A stretch of DNA of 64,000 nt from NCBI RefSeq assembly GCF_025979885.1, contig NZ_CP110139.1, positions 4,236,001 through 4,300,000 of the forward strand, read 5' to 3'. Both the position numbers and the translations under genes were made by a program. Positions 34,197 to 43,410 of this stretch are shown in pieces. The first letter of the stretch is position 1, and every line of letters starts with the position of its first letter. The notes beneath the pieces were generated by a model. The model saw only the letters and a program-made list of their open reading frames with translations. It did no database searches and was not told the origin of the DNA. The stretch is from Hymenobacter sp. YIM 151500-1 (GTDB lineage: Bacteria > Bacteroidota > Bacteroidia > Cytophagales > Hymenobacteraceae).

Positions 34197-35420
34197 ATGA
34201 CGCTTTCCTTCTTCGATACTCCCCGGCGGACCGCGCTGGGGTGGTGCTTGCTGCTGGTGCTGGGGTGGCTGCCGGGCCGCGCCTGGGCTCAGGGCGAAGG
34301 CGACGAGCGGCCCGTGCGCTTCAACGGCATGGAGTTTCGCTCCGCCGACTCGCTCTTCTACATCAACTTCCGCTTCCGGATGCAAAACCGGGTGGGCCTG
34401 GTAACCCGCGGCGGCGACAACCTACGCGTAGCCAACTACGACGCCCGGGTGCGCCGCCTCCGTTTGCGCGCCGACGGCTACGCCCTGGGCGAAAGAATTG
34501 GCTACAGCCTGCAGCTGGCGTTTGCGCGCGGCGACCAGGACTTCGAGAATACCGGCGTGGCCAACATTGTGCGCGACGCGGTGATTTTCTATAATGTCAC
34601 GCCCAACTTCTATTTGGCGTTTGGCCTCAACAAGCTGCCCGGCAACCGGCAGCGGGTTACCTCGTCGGGGCAGCTGCAGTTTGCTGAGCGCTCCATTGTC
34701 AACTCGGCCCTGAACATCGACCGGGACTTTGGCCTGAAGGCCTACTACACCCACCAGCTGGGTGCCAACGCCCTGTGCTTGCTGAAAGGCGCCATTACCA
34801 CCGGCGAGGGCCGCAGCGCCAACGGCACCGATGCCGGGCTGGCCTACACCGGCCGGGTAGAGCTGCTGCCGCTGGGCGCGTTTCAGGACGGCGGCGACTA
34901 CTCGGAGGGCGACCTGGCCCGGGAGCCCACGCCCAAGCTGGCCGTGGCCGGGGGCTACAGCTTCAACCGGCGCACCACCCGCAGCGGCGGCCAGCTCGGC
35001 CCCGACCTCTACGGCCCCGTCGACCTGGGCACGCTCATCGTGGATGGGGTGTTCAAGCACCGCGGCTGGGCCTACCTGGTGGAGTACCTGGACCGCCGCA
35101 GCCCCCAGCCCCTCACCTACGATGGCGGGGGCGAGCTGCGCTACGCCTACGTGGGGCGCGGCCTCAACCAGCAGCTTTCTTACCTGCTGCCCAGCAATCT
35201 GGAGCCCGCCCTGCGCTACTCCTGGCTACAACCCCGCCGCAGCCTGCGCGGGCTGGAGCGGCAGCAGGAAGTGCTGGAAGTGGGCCTGACGCAGTACCTG
35301 CGCAAGCACCGCGTGAAGGCCCAGCTCAACGCCAGCTACCAGGTGCAGCAGGGGCGGTGGCAGCTTGGCAGCCCTGGCAACCGCTGGGGTGGGGTGTTTC
35401 AGTTTGAGCTGGGCATTTGA
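34197..35420 (+). CDS. Outer-membrane porin (phosphate-selective porin O/P-like)
   Basis: A 407-residue protein. The signal peptide ends near WAQGEGDE. FYINFRFRMQNRVGLV, RRLRLRADGYALGERIGYSLQLAFA and FYLAFGLNKLPGNRQRVTSSGQLQFAERSIVNSAL match the OprO/OprP-like family in Bacteroidota; the C-terminus ends in an aromatic/hydrophobic strand (WGGVFQFELGI). It is probably a 16-strand trimeric channel. Ion preference cannot be inferred. A TAACTTCG box ends 7 nt before the ATG. Confidence 0.88.
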   Translation: MTLSFFDTPRRTALGWCLLLVLGWLPGRAWAQGEGDERPVRFNGMEFRSADSLFYINFRFRMQNRVGLVTRGGDNLRVANYDARVRRLRLRADGYALGERIGYSLQLAFARGDQDFENTGVANIVRDAVIFYNVTPNFYLAFGLNKLPGNRQRVTSSGQLQFAERSIVNSALNIDRDFGLKAYYTHQLGANALCLLKGAITTGEGRSANGTDAGLAYTGRVELLPLGAFQDGGDYSEGDLAREPTPKLAVAGGYSFNRRTTRSGGQLGPDLYGPVDLGTLIVDGVFKHRGWAYLVEYLDRRSPQPLTYDGGGELRYAYVGRGLNQQLSYLLPSNLEPALRYSWLQPRRSLRGLERQQEVLEVGLTQYLRKHRVKAQLNASYQVQQGRWQLGSPGNRWGGVFQFELGI

Positions 35421-35484
35421 CCCCAGCGGCCGGCCGCTTATTGCCCGGCACCTGCTTTCTTTGCAGCCTCAACCCCCGGCGCCC

Positions 35485-36141
35485 ATGGAAATTCTGAAAC
35501 AGCTGCTCGATTTTATTCTTCACCTCGACAAGCACCTGGCCGACATCATCCAGGACTACGGCGCCTGGACCTACGCCATTCTGTTCCTCATCATCTTCGT
35601 CGAAACCGGCGTAGTGGTGCTGCCCTTCCTGCCCGGCGACTCCCTGCTGTTTGCGGCCGGCTCCCTGGCTGCCTTGCCCAATTCGCCCCTGAACGTGTGG
35701 GTGATGATGGGCCTGCTCATTGTGGCGGCCGTGCTCGGCGACACGCTCAACTACCACATCGGCGACTATCTGGGGCCGCGGGTGTTCCGCGAAAACTCCC
35801 GGTTTCTGAAGCGGGAGCACCTGGAGCGCACCCAGGCCTTCTACCAGAAGCACGGCGCCAAGACGATTATTCTGGCCCGCTTTATCCCCATTATCCGCAC
35901 GTTTGCGCCGTTTGTGGCCGGCGTGGGCACCATGAGCTACGGCAAGTTTCTGAGCTACAACGTGGTAGGGGCCGTGCTCTGGGTAACGCTGCTGACGCTG
36001 GCCGGCTACTACTTCGGCGGCCTGGAAGTGGTGCAGAATAACTTTTCCCTGGTTGTGGTGGCCATCATTGTACTGTCGGTGCTGCCGGCGGTGTGGGAGT
36101 TCTTCAAAGCCCGCCGTGCCCCCGGCCGCCCCGTAGCCTAA
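35485..36141 (+). CDS. DedA family inner-membrane protein
   Basis: A 218-residue SNARE-associated/DedA protein, a likely lipid flippase. FVETGVVVLPFLPGDSLLFAAGSLA is the re-entrant loop signature with the acidic E and D, and ARFIPIIRTFAPFVAGVGTMSYGKFL carries the conserved Arg pair. TM helices flank both and end the protein. The ATG at 35485 is chosen; the longer frame overlaps the porin gene. Confidence 0.93.
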   Translation: MEILKQLLDFILHLDKHLADIIQDYGAWTYAILFLIIFVETGVVVLPFLPGDSLLFAAGSLAALPNSPLNVWVMMGLLIVAAVLGDTLNYHIGDYLGPRVFRENSRFLKREHLERTQAFYQKHGAKTIILARFIPIIRTFAPFVAGVGTMSYGKFLSYNVVGAVLWVTLLTLAGYYFGGLEVVQNNFSLVVVAIIVLSVLPAVWEFFKARRAPGRPVA

Positions 36142-36274
36142 ACCGTACTGCAGGGAGGCATAGCTAAGCTCCGCGGTACGAAACCAGTCTGCACCAGTGA
36201 TTGTAGCTACGGACGAGCTTGGGGCCGGACGGTTTTTTTCGTTGCTTTAAGCGGGCATCAAGTGCCCGCCTGTT

Positions 36275-37012
36275 ATGCCCGACTACGGACTTATTGGCCG
36301 CTCCCTGCGCCATTCCTTTTCCCAGACGTATTTCACGCAGAAATTTCACAACCTCGACCTCGCTGACCATCGGTACGAGCTGTTTGAGCTAAGCTCAGTG
36401 GAAGAGCTGCCCGCGCTGGTGCAGCGGGAGCCGAACCTGCGGGGCCTCAACGTCACCATTCCGTACAAGGAAAAAGTCTGGCCTTTTCTGGATGGCGTAG
36501 CGCCGTCGGCCGCGCGGGTGGGGGCCGTCAACGTAATTGAGTTTCGGGAGGATGGCCGCCTTATCGGGCACAATACCGACATGGTGGGCTTCCGGGATTC
36601 GCTGCGCAGCTTTTTGCCGGTGGGCTTCCAGGGCCGGGCCCTGGTGCTGGGCAGCGGCGGGGCTTCCAAAGCCGTAGAAGTAGCTCTGCGCGACCTGAAC
36701 CTGGGCTACTGGGTGGTGTCGCGCAACCCGCTGGGGCCGGGCTTCACCTACGACGAGCTGACGCCCCGTCTGCTCCAGGAGCATCCGCTCATCATCAACA
36801 CCACGCCCCTGGGCACCTTCCCCGACGTGCACGAGTGCCCCCCGCTGCCCTACGAGGCCCTCACCACCCAGCATTACCTCTACGACCTCATCTACAACCC
36901 CCGCGAAACCGAATTCATGCGGCGCGGTGCCACCGCCGGCGCCCAAACCAAAAACGGGTTTGAAATGCTCTGCCTCCAGGCCGAAGCCGCCTGGAAGATT
37001 TGGCAAGGGTAG
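36275..37012 (+). CDS. aroE: Shikimate dehydrogenase
   Basis: A 245-residue NADP(H)-dependent enzyme reducing 3-dehydroshikimate to shikimate. YGLIGRSLRHSFSQTYF, NVTIPYKEKV (catalytic Lys), GHNTDMVGF (catalytic Asp) and ALVLGSGGASKAV (Rossmann loop) are all present. The length is slightly below 270, as in Bacteroidota. GCGGGCA / TGCCCGC pairing directly upstream (36251-36269) forms a small hairpin 5 nt before the ATG. The stop codon is inside the terminal repeat of the P1 palindrome. Confidence 0.96.
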   Translation: MPDYGLIGRSLRHSFSQTYFTQKFHNLDLADHRYELFELSSVEELPALVQREPNLRGLNVTIPYKEKVWPFLDGVAPSAARVGAVNVIEFREDGRLIGHNTDMVGFRDSLRSFLPVGFQGRALVLGSGGASKAVEVALRDLNLGYWVVSRNPLGPGFTYDELTPRLLQEHPLIINTTPLGTFPDVHECPPLPYEALTTQHYLYDLIYNPRETEFMRRGATAGAQTKNGFEMLCLQAEAAWKIWQG

Positions 37013-37400
37013 TGGCCTCACCCCCCGGCCCCCTCTCCCGTGGAGAGGGGGAGCCTGACGCTCCGCCCAGCGCCGCCCCGTCGGCTACCGCCTCCGGAAC
37101 GACTACCGCTGTGAACGACAACGGACATCACGGCCGCCTAGCGGCCCAGAGGGTTGTAGATGGATGGGAGGGAACAGCATAGCACAGCGTAGCGGGGCAA
37201 GAGACGCCTGAACGTTTCTTGCCCCGCTATGCGGCGCTACTTCTTTATAACGTGTGGTTTCTACAATCCTTCGGCCGCTATGCGGCCACTGTGTTACCAC
37301 GAGCAGGTAGCCGTTCCGGAGGCGAGAGCCGACGGGGCGGCGCTGGGCGGAGCGTCAGGCTCCCCCTCTCCACGGGAGAGGGGGCCGGGGGGTGAGGCCA
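37013..37400. repeat. Composite palindromic element, family P1, copy B
   Basis: Same plan as 3407-3802: terminal inverted repeats beginning TGGCCTCACCCCCCGGCC, and a central hairpin around 37180-37240 with loop GACGCCTGAAC (37203-37213). It fills the whole space between the convergent aroE and TonB-receptor genes. The palindrome even runs into both stop codons (TAG at 37010-37012 and its mirror at 37401-37403). Confidence 0.9.
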
Positions 37401-39992
37401 CTACTGCTGGCCCTGGCCGCCGCCTTCGCCCTGCTTGGCGTCGTCGTTCTGGATGCCGCGGCGGCGCTTCTGAGGCTGCTGCGACACCTTGCCGAAGCGG
37501 TAGTTGAAGGCCAGGCGCACCCCGCGCAGGTAGATATAGTTGTTGCTTTCCTGGCGAAACTGCTCGGTGTCGAGGATGCTGTTCAGGTTGCGGGTGGCTT
37601 GCAGGAAGTTGTCGGCGTTCAGGGTCAGGTCGCCTTTTTCCTTGAGGATGTTTTTGCGCAGGCCCATGGAGTAGAACGCCCAGGCCCGCTGCCGCCCTTG
37701 CAGCTGGATGCGCGGCGAGTTCAGGCCCCCGAAGAATTGCAGGCTCAGTCCTTTCTCGAACTTGTAGCTGGAGTTCAGGTTCAGGTTGTACATCACCCCG
37801 CTGTTGGAGTAGCCCGCCATGCTGCCCACGCCTTCGCCAAAGTTCAGGGACGGGCTTTTCAGCGACACGAAATAGGCGTTTACGTTGCCGCTCAGGTCCC
37901 ACTTGGGCAGCGGCTTCACCGACCCAAACACGCTCAGGCCGTACGTGGCGTTGCGCCCGATGTTGCGAAACGTCTGGTTGTTGACCCCGTTGCTGACGAA
38001 GCGCACGGCCTCAATAGCATTGCCGGTGCGCCGGGCATAGGCCGAGAAGTTCAGCACCGAGCCTTTGATGAACGTGGTGTAGTTCAACTCGTAAGAATCG
38101 GTCAGCTCGGGTTTCAGTCCTGGCTCGCCGTAGCTGACGTTGAGGCTGTCGGCGGCGTTGCGGAAGGGGTTGAGGAAGAAAATCTGGGGGCGCTGGATGC
38201 GGCGCGAGTAGGCCAGGCGCAGGGTCTGGCCGGGTTTTTTGGGGTTGCCGGGCTGGTAGCTCACGCTCAGGTTAGGCAGCAGGTTGGTGTAGTTCTGCTC
38301 CACGCCGGAGTTCTGGCTTTCCTGCTGCTGAAACGAGCCGTCGATGCGGGTGTTTTCCAGGCGGGCACCCAGCTTGAAGCTCACCTTCTTGGAGGCCGAA
38401 AACCCGTAGGTGCCGTAGGCTGACAGCACATCCTGGCGGTAGTCGAACAGGTTGGACCGCAACGGGTTAAACACCGGGTCGATATTGCTGCTACGGGCGG
38501 GGCTGGTGAATACGTCGAAGTCGCTGCTCACGCGGCGCAAGATGGCCTTGGCGCCGGTTTCCAGCAGGGCGGTTTCCGAAAACGGGTGGGCGTAGTCGGT
38601 TTGCAGGGTGGTTTCGAGGTTGCGGGCCAGGTTGTCGCTTTCTTCCCGGTAGGTTTTGTCCTCGTTGCGCTCCGAGCGGCCCCGAAACTGGTCGAGGTTG
38701 TAGGCCTGCACGTTGCGGTTGCGGGTGTGCTGGGCCAGCACGCTCCACTCGCGGCGCTTCTCCTCGAAGGTGCGGGTATAGGAGCCGTTCAGGTCGTAGC
38801 TCTGGGTGTGGAAGCCGCGGCGCGTGTCGCGGCTAAACTCATTGGCTACCACATTGCCCACTGGCAGCACGTTGTTGTATTGGTCGTAAGTGCCGGCGTT
38901 GCGGAACAGGCTGCCCTGCACGTTCAGCGTGAGGTTGTGGTACTGGGCCGGGTCGTAGTCGAGGCCCAGGCGCCCGAAGCCCCCGCCACCCAGCGTAAAC
39001 CCGTCGCCTTCCTGCTGCAAAGACAGCTGCTCGGTGCCATTGGGGCTTTTCAGGTAGCGGGTCAGGTCGTTGCGGTTGGGGCTGTAAAACGTCCAGCCGT
39101 TAGCCGAGCTGCTCAGGCCCACCTTGCCTTTGCGGTAGTTCAGCGAGGCGTTGGCGTTGGAGCTGCGCGTGCCGGCCGCCGCACCCACCGAGCCATTGAG
39201 GCCGCCCAGGTCGTTCTTTTTCAGAATAATATTGATAATGCCGCCCGTGCCTTCGGCGTCGTACTTGGCCGAGGGCGTCGTCACCACCTCCACGCTCTTA
39301 ATCTGGTCGGCCGGAATCTGCTTCATGGCATCGGCCACCGACGAGGCTACCACGCCCGAGGGCTTGCCGTTGATGAGCACCCGCACGTTGGAGGTGCCGC
39401 GCAGCTCCACGTTGCCGTCGGGGTCCACGTTTACCAGCGGCACCTTGCGCAGCACGTCGGCGGCCGTGCCGCCCGTGTTGGTCAAGTCCCGGTCGGCGTT
39501 GTAGATGATGCGGTCCGGCTTGGTTTCCACCACTTCCCGCTCCCCGGTCACCTTCACCTCGCCCAGCTTCTGGGCCGTGGAAGCCAGCTGCACGGTGGGC
39601 ACGGTGGTCAGGCCCTGGCCCACGGTTACGTTCAGCGTCTGGGTGGCATAGCCGATAAAGCTGATTTGCAGGCGGTAGTCGCCGGCGGCCAGGCCCTTCA
39701 GCGCGAAGCGGCCCCGCTCGTCGCACACGCCGCCGTCCAGCGGCGTGTTGCCGGCCAGGGGCAGCAGGGCCACCGTGGCAAACTCCACCGGCTTTTTGGT
39801 GGCAGCGTCGAGCACGGTGCCCTCCAGGCGGCCAGCGCCCTGGGGCGCCTGGGGCAGCACGGGCCGGGTCGCGGCAGGGGCGCCAGCGGGCCGGGCACCC
39901 GCCGGCGCAGCGCCGGCGGGCGGGGTGGTTTGCGCCAGGGCCGGGGCGGCGAGCAGGCCGGCCAACAGCAGGAGCAACGTAGATTTTTTCAT
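37401..39992 (-). CDS. TonB-dependent receptor-like outer-membrane protein
   Basis: An 863-residue protein with signal peptide MKKSTLLLLLAGLLAAPALA. After an Ala/Pro-rich stretch, about residues 55-135 form a CarboxypepD-regulatory-like domain (GTVLDAATKKPVEFATVALLP). A plug-like region follows (TAADVLRKVPLVNVDPDGNVELRGTSNVRVLINGKPSG), then a large barrel of the OMP_b-brl_3 type. The ligand is unknown. It is the last gene downstream of two DUF4097 genes and an ECF/anti-sigma pair on the same strand, with a 199-bp gap, so it may belong to that regulon. Confidence 0.92.
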   Translation of the reverse strand: MKKSTLLLLLAGLLAAPALAQTTPPAGAAPAGARPAGAPAATRPVLPQAPQGAGRLEGTVLDAATKKPVEFATVALLPLAGNTPLDGGVCDERGRFALKGLAAGDYRLQISFIGYATQTLNVTVGQGLTTVPTVQLASTAQKLGEVKVTGEREVVETKPDRIIYNADRDLTNTGGTAADVLRKVPLVNVDPDGNVELRGTSNVRVLINGKPSGVVASSVADAMKQIPADQIKSVEVVTTPSAKYDAEGTGGIINIILKKNDLGGLNGSVGAAAGTRSSNANASLNYRKGKVGLSSSANGWTFYSPNRNDLTRYLKSPNGTEQLSLQQEGDGFTLGGGGFGRLGLDYDPAQYHNLTLNVQGSLFRNAGTYDQYNNVLPVGNVVANEFSRDTRRGFHTQSYDLNGSYTRTFEEKRREWSVLAQHTRNRNVQAYNLDQFRGRSERNEDKTYREESDNLARNLETTLQTDYAHPFSETALLETGAKAILRRVSSDFDVFTSPARSSNIDPVFNPLRSNLFDYRQDVLSAYGTYGFSASKKVSFKLGARLENTRIDGSFQQQESQNSGVEQNYTNLLPNLSVSYQPGNPKKPGQTLRLAYSRRIQRPQIFFLNPFRNAADSLNVSYGEPGLKPELTDSYELNYTTFIKGSVLNFSAYARRTGNAIEAVRFVSNGVNNQTFRNIGRNATYGLSVFGSVKPLPKWDLSGNVNAYFVSLKSPSLNFGEGVGSMAGYSNSGVMYNLNLNSSYKFEKGLSLQFFGGLNSPRIQLQGRQRAWAFYSMGLRKNILKEKGDLTLNADNFLQATRNLNSILDTEQFRQESNNYIYLRGVRLAFNYRFGKVSQQPQKRRRGIQNDDAKQGEGGGQGQQ

Positions 39993-40191
39993 GTAACAAT
40001 AAGAAAAGAGAAACTCCCGGAAAAAGCTGGCTTCCACAACGGGGCGCCCAAGCTGCCCACCACGGTAACGAAGTCGGCTACTGACAGCAAATGTCCGCTA
40101 CCGTTGCGCTGCCCGGCGTTTTATTCAACAAATCCGATACACAGGCCCTTCAACGCCCCGCTGCTCCCCGTGTACCGGGGCGGCGGAGCGC

Positions 40192-40908
40192 CTACTTGGC
40201 CCGCCGAAAAAACACGTCCCCGCTGATGGATTCCAGCCGCAGAGCCGGCCCCGTGCCGCCGGCCAGCGTGCCCTTCACCTCGTAGCCCACGATGGGGTTT
40301 TCCTGCCGGTTGACGAAGGCCACATCCTGGTCGGTGTACACCTCGCCGGTAATGGTTTTCAGGGCTACGCTGGCGGCCCGCGCCGCCGGCCAGCTCACAT
40401 CCACGAAGCCGCTGATGGACTTGGCCTGTAGCTCGCCCGTGAGGCCCTGCACGTCAATGTCGCCGCTGATGGTGCTGATGCGCAAGTCGGTAGCGGCCGG
40501 CACGGTGACTTCAAAAACGATGTCGGCGCACACCGGGGCCGAGTTTTGTTTGTTGCCGTTCCAGGTGCCGTAGTACATCGTGCCGTTGGCGGGACAGTCG
40601 CCGGGCTTAGCTTGTTCCAGACGCTTTTTATTTAGGTCCGAAGCCACCCGGAGCCCGTTCCCAGCGGGCGTTAGGTCCAGCTCGAAGGCATCGTTGAGCT
40701 TGTTCTGGTTGATGCTGACGGTGGCCCGCACCCGCAGCTGCCCATCCGTTGCGGGCCGGACGCGGATGGTGGTGGCGTGCTTCAGGTCCAGGGTTACGGC
40801 CTGGCCGGCCGGCACGGGCGCGTTCTTCTCGATGACGGATTGAGCAGCTACCGGGCGCTGGCCACTCAGCAGCAATAGCAAAGCGAAAGAAAATAGCAGG
40901 CGCAACAT
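40192..40908 (-). CDS. DUF4097 family beta-helix protein, secreted (1)
   Basis: A 238-residue protein with signal peptide (LLFSFALLLLLSGQRPVAAQ). The repeated beta-strand pattern ISTISGDIDVQGLTGELQAKSISGFVDVS ... ALKTITGEVYTD ... LRLESISGDVFFRRAK is typical of DUF4097 putative adhesins. It is a paralogue of the next gene upstream, with the same ISGDxFxRxAK end. Such genes often sit next to ECF/anti-sigma pairs, as here. Confidence 0.85.
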   Translation of the reverse strand: MLRLLFSFALLLLLSGQRPVAAQSVIEKNAPVPAGQAVTLDLKHATTIRVRPATDGQLRVRATVSINQNKLNDAFELDLTPAGNGLRVASDLNKKRLEQAKPGDCPANGTMYYGTWNGNKQNSAPVCADIVFEVTVPAATDLRISTISGDIDVQGLTGELQAKSISGFVDVSWPAARAASVALKTITGEVYTDQDVAFVNRQENPIVGYEVKGTLAGGTGPALRLESISGDVFFRRAK

Positions 40909-40961
40909 GGGAAAAGAGAGGTTGAGGTGAAAGATTTGATGACTGCCGAAGCTCTCGGCGC

Positions 40962-41735
40962 TTACTTGGCCTTGCGCACGAAAATGTCGCCGCTGATGGT
41001 GTGCAGGCTCAGCTTGGGGCCGCCGCCGTTCAGGGGCACCGTAATGGTTTGGCCGCCCACCCGGTTAAGGCCGTCGGGAGTAGGGCGCGGGTTCAGGTCG
41101 AAGTCGGTATAGATTTCCCCGGATATAGAGCGCAGGGCTAGATTGGCCTTCGTAGAGGCCGGCATCGTAACATCCAGCTTCCCGCTGATAAGCGACACGG
41201 CCGTGGGCGCATCGGGCACTTCGGAGAAGCGCACGGCCAGGTCGCCGCTGGTGCTGTTGGCTACCAGGGGGCCCGTCACGTTGGTCAGCGTAACATCCCC
41301 GTTTTTCATGTTCAGCTCCAGGCTGCCGGCCAGGCCCGTAACCGTGAGGTTGCTGCCGCTCCAGGTGGTTTCGGTGAAAACCAAGCTGGTGCGCCGGGGC
41401 ACGCGCAGGGTGTAGGTGACGTCTTTGCGCGAGGCCTGCACCACTCGCAGGGCGTTGCCATCGGGGGCTACCGACAGGCCCAGGCGGGTGTTGTCTTCGG
41501 CAGAGTTGTAGAGGGGCCGCAGCCCCTCCGCCTGCTTGGGCGGCGCCTCGTAGCCATTGCCCCGAATGACTACCTCATCCCCATCGTAGCCCTCCACCAC
41601 CACGTTGCTGCCCCGCATTTCGATGACGAGGCGGCGGTCCTGGCGGTTGGTGAAGCGGGCTTTGTATTCTTGGGCGTGGAGGGCAGTGCCGGTGCCCAGC
41701 GTCAGCAGTAGAAAAAAGAAACAGGAGCGGTTCAT
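40962..41735 (-). CDS. DUF4097 family beta-helix protein, secreted (2)
   Basis: A 257-residue protein with signal peptide MNRSCFFFLLLTLGTGTALHA. It shows the strand ladder LTVTGLAGSLELNMKNGDVTLTNVTGPLVANSTSGDLAV ... VSLISGKLDV ... LRSISGEIYTD ... LHTISGDIFVRKAK. The paralogue follows at 53 nt. The start is at 41735; 14 extra in-frame residues upstream are not part of the signal peptide. Confidence 0.85.
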   Translation of the reverse strand: MNRSCFFFLLLTLGTGTALHAQEYKARFTNRQDRRLVIEMRGSNVVVEGYDGDEVVIRGNGYEAPPKQAEGLRPLYNSAEDNTRLGLSVAPDGNALRVVQASRKDVTYTLRVPRRTSLVFTETTWSGSNLTVTGLAGSLELNMKNGDVTLTNVTGPLVANSTSGDLAVRFSEVPDAPTAVSLISGKLDVTMPASTKANLALRSISGEIYTDFDLNPRPTPDGLNRVGGQTITVPLNGGGPKLSLHTISGDIFVRKAK

Positions 41736-41861
41736 AAGCAGAAGAGTTAGTAAGGAGAAATCAAAAAGGAAGGACAAGCCGGGCCCAGGCTACGGGCGCA
41801 GGGCCGGTGGCAAGCCGTGAAAACCACGGAAAAGGAAGAAGCAAGCGGCGGGCAGCCGGGG

Positions 41862-42743
41862 CTAAATCAGCAGGCTCAGGCCCCGCTCGGCCTGCTGGCG
41901 CACGGCGGGCAGCACCTGGGGCTGGCGGGCCAGCTGCTCCAGTGGGGCCACAGCCCGCTTGTCGCGCAGGGCTACGAGCAGCTCAATCAGGGTTATCTGC
42001 ACGTTGGGGTCGGTTTGGTTGGGCAGGGCCTGCACCAGGGCGGGCCCCACGCGGGGGTCGGCGCGCAGGTGGTACAGGGCTTCGGCAGCGGCCAGGCGCA
42101 CGTTGGGGCTGGGGTCGGCGTTGAGCGTGGTGATGAGCACCTGCACGGCCGGGTCGCCGGGCTGCACGGTGGCCGGAGCCTCGCTCACCAGCCGCAGGCG
42201 GCGGCTGGCCGTGGCCGGCTGGCCGGAGGCGGATGTCAGCTGGGCGGCCAGCTCCGCGGCCGGAGCGGGGCGCGTCGCCACTTCCGGCTGGGCCACGGGC
42301 CGCAGCAGCAGCCCCAGCACCGCACCCACGGCCAGCAAGGCTACGGCTGCCGCTATGCGCAGCCACTGCCCGGCCGGCGAGGCTTCCCACAGCGGCACCA
42401 CCTTGGCCTCCTGAGTCGATGGGGGTGAAGAGCTGGGTGAAAAGTTGAGCGAGGCAGCCGGCGCGGCGGCATCGGCCAGTGCAGCTTTCTCCTGGGCCAG
42501 GGAGGCCAGAAAATTGTCGCGCAGGGCCAGGGGCGGCACCGGAGCGGGCACGTCGTCTAGGTCGCGGAGCAGCTGGCGCAGCTGGGTTAGCTGCTGGCTA
42601 CACGCTAGGCACTGAGGCAGGTGAGCGGCCACGGCAGCGGCTTCGGCCGGGGCTAGGGTACCGTCGGCGTAGGCGGCCAGCAGCGGCACCAGGGCAGCGC
42701 AGTCAGGCGAGAGTGGAACGGCAGTTTCGGGCGAGGCAGACAT
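41862..42743 (-). CDS. Anti-sigma factor with zinc-finger-like N-terminus and HEAT-like C-terminus
   Basis: A 293-residue membrane protein. The N-terminus has a zf-HC2-like HLPQCLACSQQL motif (about 41-52), as in anti-ECF factors. A single TM lies at about 126-146 (LRIAAAVALLAVGAVLGLLL). The outer part ends with alpha-helical repeats (SPNVRLAAAEALYHLRADPRVGPALVQAL, PNVQITLIELLVALRDKRAVAPLEQLA) that look like HEAT repeats. It starts 30 nt downstream of the ECF sigma gene and should hold it inactive. The HEAT-like sensor half is unusual. Confidence 0.85.
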   Translation of the reverse strand: MSASPETAVPLSPDCAALVPLLAAYADGTLAPAEAAAVAAHLPQCLACSQQLTQLRQLLRDLDDVPAPVPPLALRDNFLASLAQEKAALADAAAPAASLNFSPSSSPPSTQEAKVVPLWEASPAGQWLRIAAAVALLAVGAVLGLLLRPVAQPEVATRPAPAAELAAQLTSASGQPATASRRLRLVSEAPATVQPGDPAVQVLITTLNADPSPNVRLAAAEALYHLRADPRVGPALVQALPNQTDPNVQITLIELLVALRDKRAVAPLEQLARQPQVLPAVRQQAERGLSLLI

Positions 42744-42773
42744 ATAGGGAGGCAGCGCGGGCCGCCGGTGAGG

Positions 42774-43322
42774 TTAGCGGAAGTACAAGGTGCGCAGGGC
42801 TTCTAGGGCGCGGTGGGCTTTCACGCGGGCCGCCCCTTCCGAGCAGCCCAGCATCTCCCCGATTTCGGCGTAGTCGAAGCCCTGAAAGCGGTGCAGCACC
42901 AGGATTTCGCGCTGGGCGGCGGGCAGCAGGGCCAGGGCTTCCTGCACCGAGTCGGCGCAGTCGGTGGCGGTGCGGTGGGCCTGGGCGGCGCGGCCGTGGG
43001 AGGTGGTGCGCTCCAGAGAGTCGAGGTCGGTGGGGGCGGGGCGGCGCTGCTGCCAGTGGTCGGCGTGCACGTGGCGGGCCAGCTGGTAGAGCCAGGTGCG
43101 GAAGCTTAGGCCTGGCCGGTAGGAGGCCCGGTACTTCAGCACCCTGAGGAACACGTTTTGGGTCAGGTCCTGGCCGGTGTCCCGGTCGCCGTTGTTGAGG
43201 CGAGTCAGGAAGCCGAACAGGGGGCCGTGGTAACGCTCAAACAGCGGCGTGAGCTGGTCCAGGTCGTTGGCCTGCACCCGGAGCATCAAGTCTTCGTCGC
43301 TGGGAGTAGAGGAAGCTACCAC
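42774..43322 (-). CDS. ECF-type RNA polymerase sigma factor
   Basis: A 182-residue sigma factor. Region 2 is LFERYHGPLFGFLTRLNNGDRDTGQDLTQNVFLRVLKY...FRTWLYQLARHVHADHW. Region 4 is ALALLPAAQREILVLHRFQGFDYAEIGEMLGCSEGAARVKAHRAL. It is partnered by the anti-sigma gene downstream. Upstream on the minus strand, TTGTAACGAAT (43386-43376) has the AAC core of ECF -35 elements and could be an autoregulated promoter. Confidence 0.93.
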   Translation of the reverse strand: MVASSTPSDEDLMLRVQANDLDQLTPLFERYHGPLFGFLTRLNNGDRDTGQDLTQNVFLRVLKYRASYRPGLSFRTWLYQLARHVHADHWQQRRPAPTDLDSLERTTSHGRAAQAHRTATDCADSVQEALALLPAAQREILVLHRFQGFDYAEIGEMLGCSEGAARVKAHRALEALRTLYFR

Positions 43323-43410
43323 GTGAGAGAAAGGTCAGAGAAGCGAATGTGACCCGAATACCGGCCAGGTTGCTATTCGTTACAAGCGTTGTGAAAAAAA
43401 TTTGCAGACG

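Noticed and set aside
38586-40226. A 546-codon open frame antisense to the TonB-type receptor gene
   Set aside because: No recognisable domain; opposite strand encodes a full receptor with signal peptide.
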